Origin: Chryseobacterium sp. StRB126
Lineage (GTDB): Bacteria > Bacteroidota > Bacteroidia > Flavobacteriales > Weeksellaceae
Assembly: GCF_000829375.1 (NCBI RefSeq)
Contig: NZ_AP014624.1
Location: forward strand, 558,001-622,000
Length of the DNA stretch: 64,000 bases
Reading direction: 5' to 3'
Below the pieces are notes generated by a model. It had not been told where the DNA came from. It worked only from the letters and a program-made list of their open reading frames with translations, and searched no databases. How positions within the stretch are numbered: position 1 is the stretch's first letter; each line of letters starts with the position of its first letter. Below, piece after piece: positions 33,047 to 40,726 of the stretch. A program made the position numbers and the translations under genes.

Positions 33047-34364
33047 CGTTATTATTTTTTTGGTTGTTCATAATTTCACGAATCTTTTTTTCCTGCCAGG
33101 ATTCTCCCACTCCAAAGACCTGAAAAGCATGAGAAGCTACTCCAATTCCCCATCCAAATACCGGAAACCAAAACCAGTGAAATGAGCTTTTGGTAAAAAA
33201 ATTAATAAAGACTAAAAAGGGAATTACAATACAGTAAGAAATGAGATTAATATAGAAATCCTTAATTTCCTTCATTCTCTTCTGGGCTTTTTTATACGCT
33301 TTAAGATCATCATCCTGTTTTTCACTGACAATATTAGGCTTATTAACCAGCATCGGAAGTTTTACTTTAAAATAATCTTCAGATTTTTCAATGAAAACAT
33401 TTCTTTTGGTAAGCAGAGAATAACGCTGTACAATATTAGCCAATCCAATTCCGGAACTTTCTTTGATCTGCTCTCTTACCTGTAAATTATTCTCAATGCA
33501 AAGGATATCATCTTTTGAAAATATTCTAATGACCAATGGCTTTGAGGAGGTGGCAAAATTGTGTTTGATACAGTTTTCCAGCAGAAGCTGTAAAGACAAA
33601 GGCACTACAAATTTCCGATAGTCTTCTTTCGTAACATCAAAAATAAAATCAACACTGTCTTCGAACCTTGTTTTTAAAAGATCACAATAGGTTTTGGCAA
33701 ATTCTATTTCATCTTCCACCGTTACCAGCTCTTTATCTTTCTGTTCAAGTACATAACGGTAAATCTTTGACATTGAGGCGGTAAACTTCTGTGCCTGATG
33801 AGGATTTTCATCAATCAATGAACTTAAAACATTTAAAGAATTGAAAAGGAAATGAGGATCCAGCTGGTTTTTTAAGCTTTCAAATTGTGCATTAGCAGAC
33901 TTCGCAATGAGTTTCTGTTCCACCACTTCTTTTCTGGAATTTTTTTTCAATTCCTGCATAAAACTCTTTGCATGAAGAAAAGCAGAAATAAGCAATGCAA
34001 TATTAATGGTAAACCAATTGGCGAAATTATATTTTCCCGAAAAATATTCTCCTGTAGTGGCCGCTTTTTGGATCATTACAAAATTGATGTAATTACAAAA
34101 ATAGACCAATATAATATTAACAATAATAACGGAAATAATGCTTATCACCGCTCTTTTGGATGTTTCTTCAGACCAAGGAAATTTTTTGTTGAGAAATCTG
34201 TTCAAGATTCCATTTCCACCTCCTAATACAAAAGTATACATCAATGAAATGAGTATGGTTAATCCAAAGTTTTCCAGGGTTTTCTCTTCTGTAAATGCAA
34301 AAAAGAAAAACATAGAGACGATGAATGAGATCCAAAACATTGTTATAATATCCTTACGTTTCAT
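33033..34364 (-). CDS. LytS/YehU-type sensor histidine kinase with C-terminal 2TM domain
   Basis: A 443-residue membrane kinase. Residues 1-135 hold four TM helices without a large outer domain. The His_kinase region starts at about 150 with SLKNQLDPHFLFNSLNVLSS, phospho-acceptor His171. The ATPase part shows LLLENCIKHNF (N box) and SSGIGLANI (G box). After about 345 a complete 2TM domain follows (YKKAQKRMKEIKDFYINLIS, two helices, and SWQEKKIREIM). This fusion of kinase and 2TM domain in one protein, with a 2TM gene overlapping downstream, suggests that 2TM proteins work with the kinase. Partner: the LytTR regulator at 30553. Likely regulated by the repeats at 34422-34453. Confidence 0.9.
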   Translation of the reverse strand: MKRKDIITMFWISFIVSMFFFFAFTEEKTLENFGLTILISLMYTFVLGGGNGILNRFLNKKFPWSEETSKRAVISIISVIIVNIILVYFCNYINFVMIQKAATTGEYFSGKYNFANWFTINIALLISAFLHAKSFMQELKKNSRKEVVEQKLIAKSANAQFESLKNQLDPHFLFNSLNVLSSLIDENPHQAQKFTASMSKIYRYVLEQKDKELVTVEDEIEFAKTYCDLLKTRFEDSVDFIFDVTKEDYRKFVVPLSLQLLLENCIKHNFATSSKPLVIRIFSKDDILCIENNLQVREQIKESSGIGLANIVQRYSLLTKRNVFIEKSEDYFKVKLPMLVNKPNIVSEKQDDDLKAYKKAQKRMKEIKDFYINLISYCIVIPFLVFINFFTKSSFHWFWFPVFGWGIGVASHAFQVFGVGESWQEKKIREIMNNQKNNNDGKI

Positions 34365-34381
34365 GATATGTTTTCTTGATT

Positions 34382-34389
34382 CAAAATTA
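34382..34389 (-). promoter_or_regulatory. -7 box of the kinase operon
   Basis: Minus strand TAATTTTG matches TAnnTTTG, 17 bp upstream of the kinase ATG and 33 bp from the direct repeat at 34422. A second copy at 34408-34415 is nearer to the repeat and is the less likely one. Confidence 0.55.
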
Positions 34390-34421
34390 GCTTTTATTAA
34401 AGGTATCCAAAATTATTTCTT

Positions 34422-34453
34422 ACCGAAGGGTTAGTTTTTATTACTGAGTAGTA
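34422..34453 (-). promoter_or_regulatory. LytTR-type direct repeat upstream of the histidine kinase
   Basis: On the minus strand the half-sites are TACTACTCAGT and AACCCTTCGGT, 21 bp apart. The nearer one is close to the consensus of the other two sites (ACC-N-TTC-R-G); the farther one is weak (7 of 11 against the best site). The position relative to the -7 box equals that at 32018 and 38184. Confidence 0.55.
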
Positions 34454-34504
34454 TCGATATATGGGATTGAATGAATTCTGCTTTAGACACCATACACAAA
34501 ACTA

Positions 34505-34534
34505 ACAATTCAACACCAAAACAACACAATTCAA
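34505..34534 (+). promoter_or_regulatory. 9-bp direct repeat at 21-bp period upstream of the peptide genes
   Basis: ACAATTCAA occurs at 34505-34513 and 34526-34534, exactly 21 bp apart. In the sense of the peptide genes it matches the receptor-operon half-site ACCATTCAG at 7 of 9 positions. The gap to the -7 box at 34573 is 38 bp, slightly longer than the 33-34 bp at the other three promoters. Being AT-rich it is less certain. Confidence 0.45.
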
Positions 34535-34572
34535 TAAATTATTCATTAAAAAAACAAATGTTTAATTAAAAA

Positions 34573-34580
34573 TAATTTTG
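34573..34580 (+). promoter_or_regulatory. Putative -7 box of the peptide genes
   Basis: TAATTTTG matches TAnnTTTG and lies 93 bp upstream of the first peptide ATG. This leaves a leader of about 85 nt. Confidence 0.5.
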
Positions 34581-34673
34581 CCATTCACAACATTTATCCT
34601 AATTTAGGGAAATACAAAACAGCGTTATCCGAAAAGCTTAAAGAGTAGGAATATCAAAAAAAACAAACTAAAC

Positions 34674-34835
34674 ATGAAAAAACAAATTAAGTTCAAAGAG
34701 TTAAAAAAACTGACAAGAGATGAACAAAAGAAAGTTGGAGGAGGCTTAATTCCAAAAGATCCTTTTGAAGATGATGGCTGTGGATGGAACATGTGCAGAA
34801 ATCAGTTTGGAAGATGCTCCGTTTTTGCCTGCTAA
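34674..34835 (+). CDS. Double-glycine leader peptide 1 (53 aa)
   Basis: The ATG at 34674 opens a 53-residue peptide. The basic leader MKKQIKFKELKKLTRDEQKK ends at VGGG (residues 21-24), the form of double-glycine leaders cut by C39-type peptidases of ABC exporters. The core after the GG starts GLIPKDPFEDDGCGWNMC and has four cysteines with spacing C-x4-C-x6-C-x4-C, ending in Cys. I do not recognise a named family, though KL-x-R-x-EQKK-x-GG is the bacteriocin-type signal seen in Bacteroidota. It could be a bacteriocin, a pheromone or a RiPP precursor. No modification enzyme or exporter is in the window. It is duplicated 43 bp downstream. Confidence 0.8.
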   Translation: MKKQIKFKELKKLTRDEQKKVGGGLIPKDPFEDDGCGWNMCRNQFGRCSVFAC

Positions 34836-34878
34836 TCAAAATTAATTCGAGATTAAAAACATCAAAAACAAGCTAAAC

Positions 34879-35052
34879 ATGAAAAAACAAGTTAAGCTGA
34901 AAGGATTAAAACATCTTTCCAGAAACGAACAAAAGAATATTGCAGGTGGAGGTACAATTCCTAGAGAACCAGGAAATGATGATGGCTGTGCCTGGAATAT
35001 GTGCAGAAGCAAACAAGGGTTTTGTACAAAAGACTGGAACCTGTGTGAGTAA
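34879..35052 (+). CDS. Double-glycine leader peptide 2 (57 aa)
   Basis: A 57-residue paralogue of the peptide at 34674. The leader MKKQVKLKGLKHLSRNEQKN ends at IAGGG (residues 21-25). The core has DDGCAWNMCR and four cysteines, spaced C-x4-C-x6-C-x6-C. The shared part DDGCxWNMCR-x3-G/F contrasts with a different C-terminal end (KDWNLCE instead of SVFAC). The pre-ATG DNA is also duplicated (ACAAACTAAAC and ACAAGCTAAAC), so the pair arose by tandem duplication. The two end at one terminator and are probably one transcript. Conserved Cys positions point to disulfides or thioether bridges. Confidence 0.8.
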   Translation: MKKQVKLKGLKHLSRNEQKNIAGGGTIPREPGNDDGCAWNMCRSKQGFCTKDWNLCE

Positions 35053-35077
35053 ACTCAGCCTTTAAGATAAAAACTTT

Positions 35078-35117
35078 GAAAAGAGTACTATTTCATATGG
35101 TACTCTTTCTTTTTTTA
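35078..35117 (+). terminator. Terminator of the peptide operon
   Basis: A 9-bp stem AAGAGTAC-type (35080-35088 / 35100-35108), loop of 11 nt, followed by CTTTTTTT. Confidence 0.8.
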
Positions 35118-35137
35118 TATCATGGCGTTTAACAGCA

Positions 35138-35164
35138 TAAAAAAACCTCCACTGTGTGAAGGTT
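35138..35164 (-). terminator. Terminator of the receptor-TPR operon
   Basis: On the minus strand AACCTTC / GGAGGTT form a 7-bp stem with a 7-nt loop and a T-tract (the A-run at 35138-35145 on plus). It lies just downstream of the TPR gene stop. Confidence 0.7.
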
Positions 35165-35172
35165 AATTTCTA

Positions 35173-35829
35173 TTATTTCTTTTCTGCAGGTAAGCTTAAG
35201 AAGTATTCAGCTTCTCCTCTACCCCAATTCGGATCCAATGCTGTTTTAGGTGTATATGCATTAAATTTTGAAAGCGCATCTTTAAACATTTCTATTCCTT
35301 TACTTTTACTTCCACCATACTGTTCAGGGGTAAAATAGGTGTCTTCTGCTTTAATAAGCGCAATTCTCGGATTGGCAGGCTCAAGCTTTTCAGCTCTAGT
35401 AAGCTCTTCAGATGCTCTTGCCCCGTCTGTCATAAAACGTTGCTGCGGATTAACCATCATTCTCAGTGAATATGCCATTTTTTTCAACAAATGAATCTCT
35501 GCATTATCAGCTCCCGCAAGACTTTGAGCCGTTCCCAGATATTTTTCTGCTTGTGCAGCCACCCCATCCAGATCCTGAGTATTTCCATTTCTCATCATAA
35601 TTCTTCCTTTTTGAATCTGAGACAATGCAGCATAGTATGGCGGAAGCCATTGTGAGCTTTCCTTACTTCCTATTCTCTGGAAATCATTAGACAGGGTCTG
35701 AAAGTCTTCAGGGGTTTTGCAGGATTCAATTTTTGCAACTTTTTCTGTCATTATTTTATCATAATCTGTCTGAGCAAAAGCAGTTAAGCTCATTAAAGCT
35801 AAAGCAAAACTTAAAATGTATTTTTTCAT
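35173..35829 (-). CDS. Exported TPR-like protein downstream of the TonB receptor
   Basis: A 218-residue protein with a signal peptide (MKKYILSFALALMSLTAFAQ). The mature part is helical; two stretches resemble TPR repeats (about 75-110, and LTRAEKLEPANPRIALIKAED at about 145-165). Family members in Flavobacteriia often follow TonB-dependent receptors. It starts 48 bp after the receptor gene on the same strand, so it belongs to that operon and may help in the periplasm with the imported ligand. No cargo can be named. Confidence 0.8.
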   Translation of the reverse strand: MKKYILSFALALMSLTAFAQTDYDKIMTEKVAKIESCKTPEDFQTLSNDFQRIGSKESSQWLPPYYAALSQIQKGRIMMRNGNTQDLDGVAAQAEKYLGTAQSLAGADNAEIHLLKKMAYSLRMMVNPQQRFMTDGARASEELTRAEKLEPANPRIALIKAEDTYFTPEQYGGSKSKGIEMFKDALSKFNAYTPKTALDPNWGRGEAEYFLSLPAEKK

Positions 35830-35877
35830 GATATCAAATTTTAAAAGTTAATATATTGTTTATTCGAAGGTATGTTT

Positions 35878-38124
35878 TTATAAGTTATTATTAATTACAT
35901 CCTCTGTTTTATCTACTCCGAAGCTTATGAAAGCGCCTATAAAAACAAAGGTATTAACTGGTGGAACTACAGCTGAGCTTCTTGACCCATTGGCTGAAAA
36001 ATTATATCCGTACATATTTTTAGATCCCAGAACATTTGAAATACTCAACACAAATACAGGAAATGCTTTTGCCTCTTTTTTTCCTATTGCAGGGAGATAA
36101 TTGAAACTGATATTCAAAGCATTGTAATCCTTCAATTTTCCTTCATTTCTTGTATAATTAAATGCTTCTCCGTTTTTAAATTCAGTGGCAATATCATAAT
36201 AAGGGCGGCCTTTAGCATAGGTGTAGGATAAATTTACCCCCAGCTTCCACTCCGGAATAAATCTCTTGACTACGGCAGAAAATGTATGTTCTGCTGCAAA
36301 ACCCGGTTTTAAGCTTGCCGGATAATTGATAAAGTCTCTTTTGGAATCCAGGAAGGAATACGTCAACCAGTAATCAATATTTTTAAATGTTTTTTTGTTG
36401 TCTCTCCAAAATAGCTCCAACCCTTTTGCATAGCCATATCCATCATTATTCATCGCTGTCTGAACCTGTTGGTTCTGTTCTTTTCCCGGAAGAATATTAA
36501 ATGTTTTGATAAGCTCATCGTATTTTTTGTAAAAGGCCTCAAAACGTAAGCTCCTTCCTTCCGAACTCCTCTGAAGCTGAAAAATGTAGTGTTGTGATTT
36601 TTGAAAATTCAGATTCGCAGGCCCATTGATGTACTTACTTTCGGGGTTTTGATAGAAAATTCCATACGCTACATTAGCTGTCCATTTATCTGCAAGACGG
36701 TATGCAAGGGCAAAACGGGGTGCTATGTTATTTTTTTTCAGATAAGATGAGTTTTCTGCTCTCAATCCGACCTTTGCAGACAGTGCATTGCTGAACCCAA
36801 GATCTGTTTCTATAAATGCAGCTGAAATTAAATCTTTATAATTTTTCTGAACAGTTTCAAAGTTTAGGTTTTCATTGGTATTATTGAGTTCAAAACCACC
36901 TCTTAAAGCACTGATTTTGTTAATCTTTCTTTCGATAACCGTTTTAAAATTAATATAGTTTCCATCGGTCAGTAATTTGCTGTTTCCATCTTCCACTCCG
37001 TTGGTTTCTGTAGAAAAGTTAAGATCTGATTGGTTATAAGAATAGGAACCGCTTACATTGAGGAGATATTTCCCAAATTTTTGTCTGAAAGACAGATTGT
37101 GATAGGTTGTTTTGCCTTTTAATCTTACCAACCCGAACTCGTATTCAGGTTCCAGACTTTCTGTTTTCACTCCCATTTTATTGGAGTTATACATCCCATA
37201 GTATTTAAAAAAGCCTCCGGACTTTGTTTTAAATCTAAAATTAAAATCACTGTTGAACCCCTGAGGTGCATCAATAAAATCGGTATTAAAATTTAAAACC
37301 TTCTGCATGAGGCTTAAAAGAGAATATCCGGCTGATGCTCCAAAAGAATAATTTTTCTGAGCTCCTAATTTCTGAAATCCCGCATCTAAAAAGATAGGAG
37401 AAACACCCAGATTATATGAACTCTCCTCCGGCAGATCCACACTTTCCAACATTAGTACTCCCGAAAGAGCCTGTCCGTACAATGCAGAATATCCGCCACT
37501 TGAGAATATATTCCCTTTGAAAAGGGAAGTATTGAATTGGTCTCTTCCTGCAATTCCGGGTACAGAATTAGAAAAATAATTATTGATGAGACTTCCATCC
37601 ATAAAGATCTTAGATTCAGCACCCGTACCTCCTCTAATGAACAATCCTCCGGACTCACCTACTTTCTGAACACCCGGCAGATACGTTAAAGCGGATGATA
37701 TCTGTCCGTCAGACCCGGCTGTGGTATAAATATCAATGGGACTCAATAATGCAGTAGCCCGTTTTCGATCGCTGGCTTCAATGGACCCGGCGGAAACCAC
37801 TACAGCATCAATTTCACTGATTTGTTCTTTAAGATCAGCACTGATGGTAATATCCTGATTCTCAATACCAATTGTTTTTTCAACCTCTTCGTATTTAGGA
37901 TGAATAAAAGTGATCTGATGGCTTCCCTTTTCTGAAGTTTCAAAGGAAAAATTACCTTGAGCATCAGTAGTGGCTCCATCATAAGTATCTTTCAGCGTGA
38001 CGTTTACTTCACTTACTCCTTTATTTTTAAATACGACTCTTCCTGAAATCTTTACCTGAGAATATCCCAATGTAAAGGTAATGAGTGCTATCAGAAGAAG
38101 TATTTTATGTCCTTGCATTTTCAT
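35878..38124 (-). CDS. TonB-dependent outer membrane receptor, carboxypeptidase-regulatory type
   Basis: A 748-residue receptor when started at the ATG at 38124 (MKMQGHKILLLIALITFTLG, a signal peptide ending GYSQ); an upstream TTG at 38145 is rejected because the -7 box lies there. Domain order: carboxypeptidase-regulatory-like beta-sandwich (about 20-105, ISGRVVFKNKGVSEVNVTLK), plug (about 110-225, with SALTYLPGVQKVGESGGLFI and RGG), then the beta-barrel. The last strand is FVFIGAFISFGVD. It would take up or pass a large ligand across the outer membrane with TonB energy. It has a LytTR-type operator like the kinase operon, so it may serve that signalling system. Confidence 0.88.
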   Translation of the reverse strand: MKMQGHKILLLIALITFTLGYSQVKISGRVVFKNKGVSEVNVTLKDTYDGATTDAQGNFSFETSEKGSHQITFIHPKYEEVEKTIGIENQDITISADLKEQISEIDAVVVSAGSIEASDRKRATALLSPIDIYTTAGSDGQISSALTYLPGVQKVGESGGLFIRGGTGAESKIFMDGSLINNYFSNSVPGIAGRDQFNTSLFKGNIFSSGGYSALYGQALSGVLMLESVDLPEESSYNLGVSPIFLDAGFQKLGAQKNYSFGASAGYSLLSLMQKVLNFNTDFIDAPQGFNSDFNFRFKTKSGGFFKYYGMYNSNKMGVKTESLEPEYEFGLVRLKGKTTYHNLSFRQKFGKYLLNVSGSYSYNQSDLNFSTETNGVEDGNSKLLTDGNYINFKTVIERKINKISALRGGFELNNTNENLNFETVQKNYKDLISAAFIETDLGFSNALSAKVGLRAENSSYLKKNNIAPRFALAYRLADKWTANVAYGIFYQNPESKYINGPANLNFQKSQHYIFQLQRSSEGRSLRFEAFYKKYDELIKTFNILPGKEQNQQVQTAMNNDGYGYAKGLELFWRDNKKTFKNIDYWLTYSFLDSKRDFINYPASLKPGFAAEHTFSAVVKRFIPEWKLGVNLSYTYAKGRPYYDIATEFKNGEAFNYTRNEGKLKDYNALNISFNYLPAIGKKEAKAFPVFVLSISNVLGSKNMYGYNFSANGSRSSAVVPPVNTFVFIGAFISFGVDKTEDVINNNL

Positions 38125-38142
38125 GGTTATTAATTTCTGGAT

Positions 38143-38150
38143 CAAAAATA
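38143..38150 (-). promoter_or_regulatory. -7 box of the receptor operon
   Basis: Minus strand TATTTTTG matches TAnnTTTG, 18 bp upstream of the ATG at 38124 and 34 bp from the repeat at 38184. No -33 TTG is seen, which fits an activator-dependent promoter. Confidence 0.65.
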
Positions 38151-38183
38151 ATATGAAAAATGCCCTTATGTAAAAAAAATATT

Positions 38184-38215
38184 ACTGAAGGGCATCCTTT
38201 TGTTGCTGAATGGTA
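38184..38215 (-). promoter_or_regulatory. LytTR-type direct repeat upstream of the receptor operon
   Basis: On the minus strand TACCATTCAGC and TGCCCTTCAGT lie 21 bp apart. They share ACC/GCC-N-TTC-R-G with the sites at 32018 and 34422. The nearer edge is 34 bp from the -7 box. Confidence 0.65.
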
Positions 38216-38217
38216 AA

Positions 38218-38251
38218 AAGGCTGGAAGCTGGAAGAAAGGAGACTGGAAGT
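38218..38251. repeat. Short purine-rich repeat
   Basis: GGCTGGAAGCTGGAAGAAAG and then GACTGGAAG give three copies of CTGGAAG. No gene is seen here; it appears to be an intergenic low-complexity repeat. Confidence 0.5.
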
Positions 38252-38342
38252 TACTCTTAGTTGTAGATATTAATATTCACTATCAAACTCATTGCTTTCT
38301 TATTCCAACTCCTTGATCCAAGCCTTTTTGACTTGAGTTTAA

Positions 38343-39245
38343 TTACTGAATCGGGATGCAGAAATCCACTCTCATTTTCCCTTCAGGATGTTCTTTAAAA
38401 TTAGAGTGATAGATCTCAAACGGAAAGGTTCTCCGTGTGGAGTAATTGTGTTCATTCATCCATAAAAATAATGATACCCAGCATTGCTCAAAATCGTTGA
38501 GGGTAACTTCACCACTTCCGACAATAAATTTTCCGGCTTCTATGGTTTCTGAAAAAATTTCTCCTGTTGGTTCTTCCAGTTTTTCATCCAACAGCATACA
38601 GGCATGAATTCTTACTTTATCGGGCGGTGTTACTTTAAAACTATCGTGATACACAGAGATCATTTTTACATTTTCTCTAGGAAAAAGATGTTTCTTTTTT
38701 GCCCAGTCTATGAGCACGTTGTAAGAAGGTTCTACCCCGGCAATACCAAGGCTCATTACTGCTGCCAGATTCATTTCCGGCATTTCTTTTACTTCAATTT
38801 TTAAATTCATTGTTATCCATTTTAATAGGTTTTCAATAGTACAAATGTATTGGCTGAAAACCGTATCAATTTGTCCGTTCTTGCTTTGTGTTTGTAAAAT
38901 CTTGTGAAATGCTTCGGGAGCTGTTTTACGGAATTCGGATGGTGCTAATCCGTAATATTTTTTAAAGGTTTTGCTAAAAACAGATGGATTTGAAAAACCA
39001 AGATCAAAGTAGATTTCCTTCATCTCGATATTTTTATGCATGGCTAAAAGAAAGGCACTTTTTTCTATTTTTTTCCGGATAATATAGTTCTGAAGGGTTT
39101 CTCCTGTAACCAGCTTGAATATTCTGTGAAAATGAAACGGTGAATAGGCACTGATCTCTGCAATTTTTTCCAGAGAAAGATCAGCGTCAAGATTTGCATC
39201 AATATAGTGTATTGTTTTTACAATCCGTTTTTTATAATTTTCCAA
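38343..39245 (-). CDS. AraC family regulator with GyrI-like effector domain
   Basis: A 300-residue transcription regulator. The AraC DNA-binding domain is at the N-terminus (residues about 5-105): LEKIAEISAYSPFHFHRIFK and EIYFDLGFSNPSVFSKTFKK are the two helix-turn-helix units. Residues about 145-300 form a GyrI-like/AraC effector-binding domain (LKIEVKEMPEMNLAAVMSLG and later MRVDFCIPIQ), which binds small molecules in relatives such as Rob, SoxS-related proteins and BmrR. It lies at the left edge of the NRPS cluster and could control the exporter next to it. An alternative is a general drug-response regulator. Confidence 0.88.
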   Translation of the reverse strand: MENYKKRIVKTIHYIDANLDADLSLEKIAEISAYSPFHFHRIFKLVTGETLQNYIIRKKIEKSAFLLAMHKNIEMKEIYFDLGFSNPSVFSKTFKKYYGLAPSEFRKTAPEAFHKILQTQSKNGQIDTVFSQYICTIENLLKWITMNLKIEVKEMPEMNLAAVMSLGIAGVEPSYNVLIDWAKKKHLFPRENVKMISVYHDSFKVTPPDKVRIHACMLLDEKLEEPTGEIFSETIEAGKFIVGSGEVTLNDFEQCWVSLFLWMNEHNYSTRRTFPFEIYHSNFKEHPEGKMRVDFCIPIQ

Positions 39246-39473
39246 AATAAAAGGTATAGAATCACAAAGATATTGATCCTAAACTCATTTCAGTTGTCTA
39301 TTATTGCTAAATAATGTAGCTCCATAATTTTTATTGACACAAAGTTTTATTTTTGTTAGGCTATATTTTTAGGTAGCTAAGAATGAAATCAACTCCGTTG
39401 ATTCGTTGAAGTAAAAGGGTAATCCCTTTACCCCATACAATAAACAATTAATTGTCTTTCTTGTGCTCAAAGT

Positions 39474-40688
39474 TTAATTGCCTTTCTTCATAGCAATATA
39501 TATACAAAGACTACCGATTACTGCTAAAATGGCTCCTAAAATAAAAGGGGCTCCACTGTAAAAAATAGGTGATTGGGGAGAGGTAAAATAAGCAAATACC
39601 CAGGTCATCAGCAATGGTCCTACAATGGAGGATAAACTGAGAATACTGGTGAGTCCTCCCTGCAGTAATCCTTGTTTATTATCGGGAATTTTGGAAGAGA
39701 TCATAGCCTGCAGTATAGGTGAGGCCATTCCTCCGAGAGCATACATCGCTATGACCACAAACATCATCCATCCTTTATTGGCTAATCCGAATGATAACAT
39801 ACTTACACAAAAGAATACCAGAAAAATGATTGCTGATTTCTCCTGTCCCAGTCTATTGATAAAGAGGCCAATTAATCCACCCTGGAAAACAACTGTCAAC
39901 AATCCCAAAAGCCCCATTGAATAGCCTATCATATCTTCTTTCCAGTTAAATTTATCCATTACATATACACTCCAGGAGCTTTGCACAGAATGCCCTGCCA
40001 ATGCAATCAGAATAAAAGCAACGATAAATGCGGGGGCCAGTATTTCTTTATTCAGACTCTTCATGACTCCAATGGGATTAGCTGTTTTCCATGAAAACGG
40101 ACGGCGGTTATCTTTGGATAATGATTCAGGGAGGGTAAAAAATCCATAGATAAGATTCAGTAAACTTAATCCGGCGGCGGCATAAAAAGGAATTCTTTCT
40201 CCATATTGTCCAAGTACTCCTCCTATAACCGGCCCAATAATCATTCCTACTCCGGCCACTGCACTCATCATTCCAAAATACTGCCCTCTTTTTTCAGGAG
40301 TACTGATGTCTGAGATATAAGCTGCTGCTGTTGTCATGCTTGACCCCATAATTCCATTGATAACTCTTCCTACAAACAGCCAGGCAATGTCTGGAGCCAA
40401 TGCCAGAATGAGATAATCTACTCCGAGTCCCAGTAATGAACATAACAGGACCGGCCGTCTACCATACCGATCGCTTAGACCTCCTAAGACAGGGGCAAAC
40501 AGAAACTGCATTAAAGCATATACGGAGATAAACCATCCGATGTATTGAGCAGTAACACTTATATTATCTGTATTTGAAAGTTTTGTAATCAGTGTTGGAA
40601 GTACGGGTATGATAATTCCTATTCCAATGATATCAATAAGAACTGTAATATAGATAAAGGTTAATGCATATTCTTTTTTTCCAGGCAT
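39474..40688 (-). CDS. MFS transporter, TCR/TetA type
   Basis: A 404-residue 12-TM major facilitator protein. The motif A GGLSDRYGRRPVLL after TM2 (about residues 74-87) and GRVINGIMGSS in TM4 match the TetA drug-proton antiporter group. It would export a small molecule across the inner membrane. It lies 38 bp after the type II thioesterase gene on the same strand and is probably the exporter or self-protection pump of the NRPS product, although a general drug pump is possible. Confidence 0.88.
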   Translation of the reverse strand: MPGKKEYALTFIYITVLIDIIGIGIIIPVLPTLITKLSNTDNISVTAQYIGWFISVYALMQFLFAPVLGGLSDRYGRRPVLLCSLLGLGVDYLILALAPDIAWLFVGRVINGIMGSSMTTAAAYISDISTPEKRGQYFGMMSAVAGVGMIIGPVIGGVLGQYGERIPFYAAAGLSLLNLIYGFFTLPESLSKDNRRPFSWKTANPIGVMKSLNKEILAPAFIVAFILIALAGHSVQSSWSVYVMDKFNWKEDMIGYSMGLLGLLTVVFQGGLIGLFINRLGQEKSAIIFLVFFCVSMLSFGLANKGWMMFVVIAMYALGGMASPILQAMISSKIPDNKQGLLQGGLTSILSLSSIVGPLLMTWVFAYFTSPQSPIFYSGAPFILGAILAVIGSLCIYIAMKKGN

Positions 40689-40726
40689 AAATTAGGTTTT
40701 ATTGTGTGAATGAATAGGTTCTTTTA

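Larger units (their letters stand above)
34365..34673. other. Divergent regulatory spacer between kinase and peptide genes
   Basis: This 309-bp stretch has no ORF of note. It holds the kinase promoter with its LytTR-type repeat on the left and the peptide promoter with its own 21-bp-period repeat (34505-34534) on the right. The DNA is very AT-rich. Confidence 0.6.
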
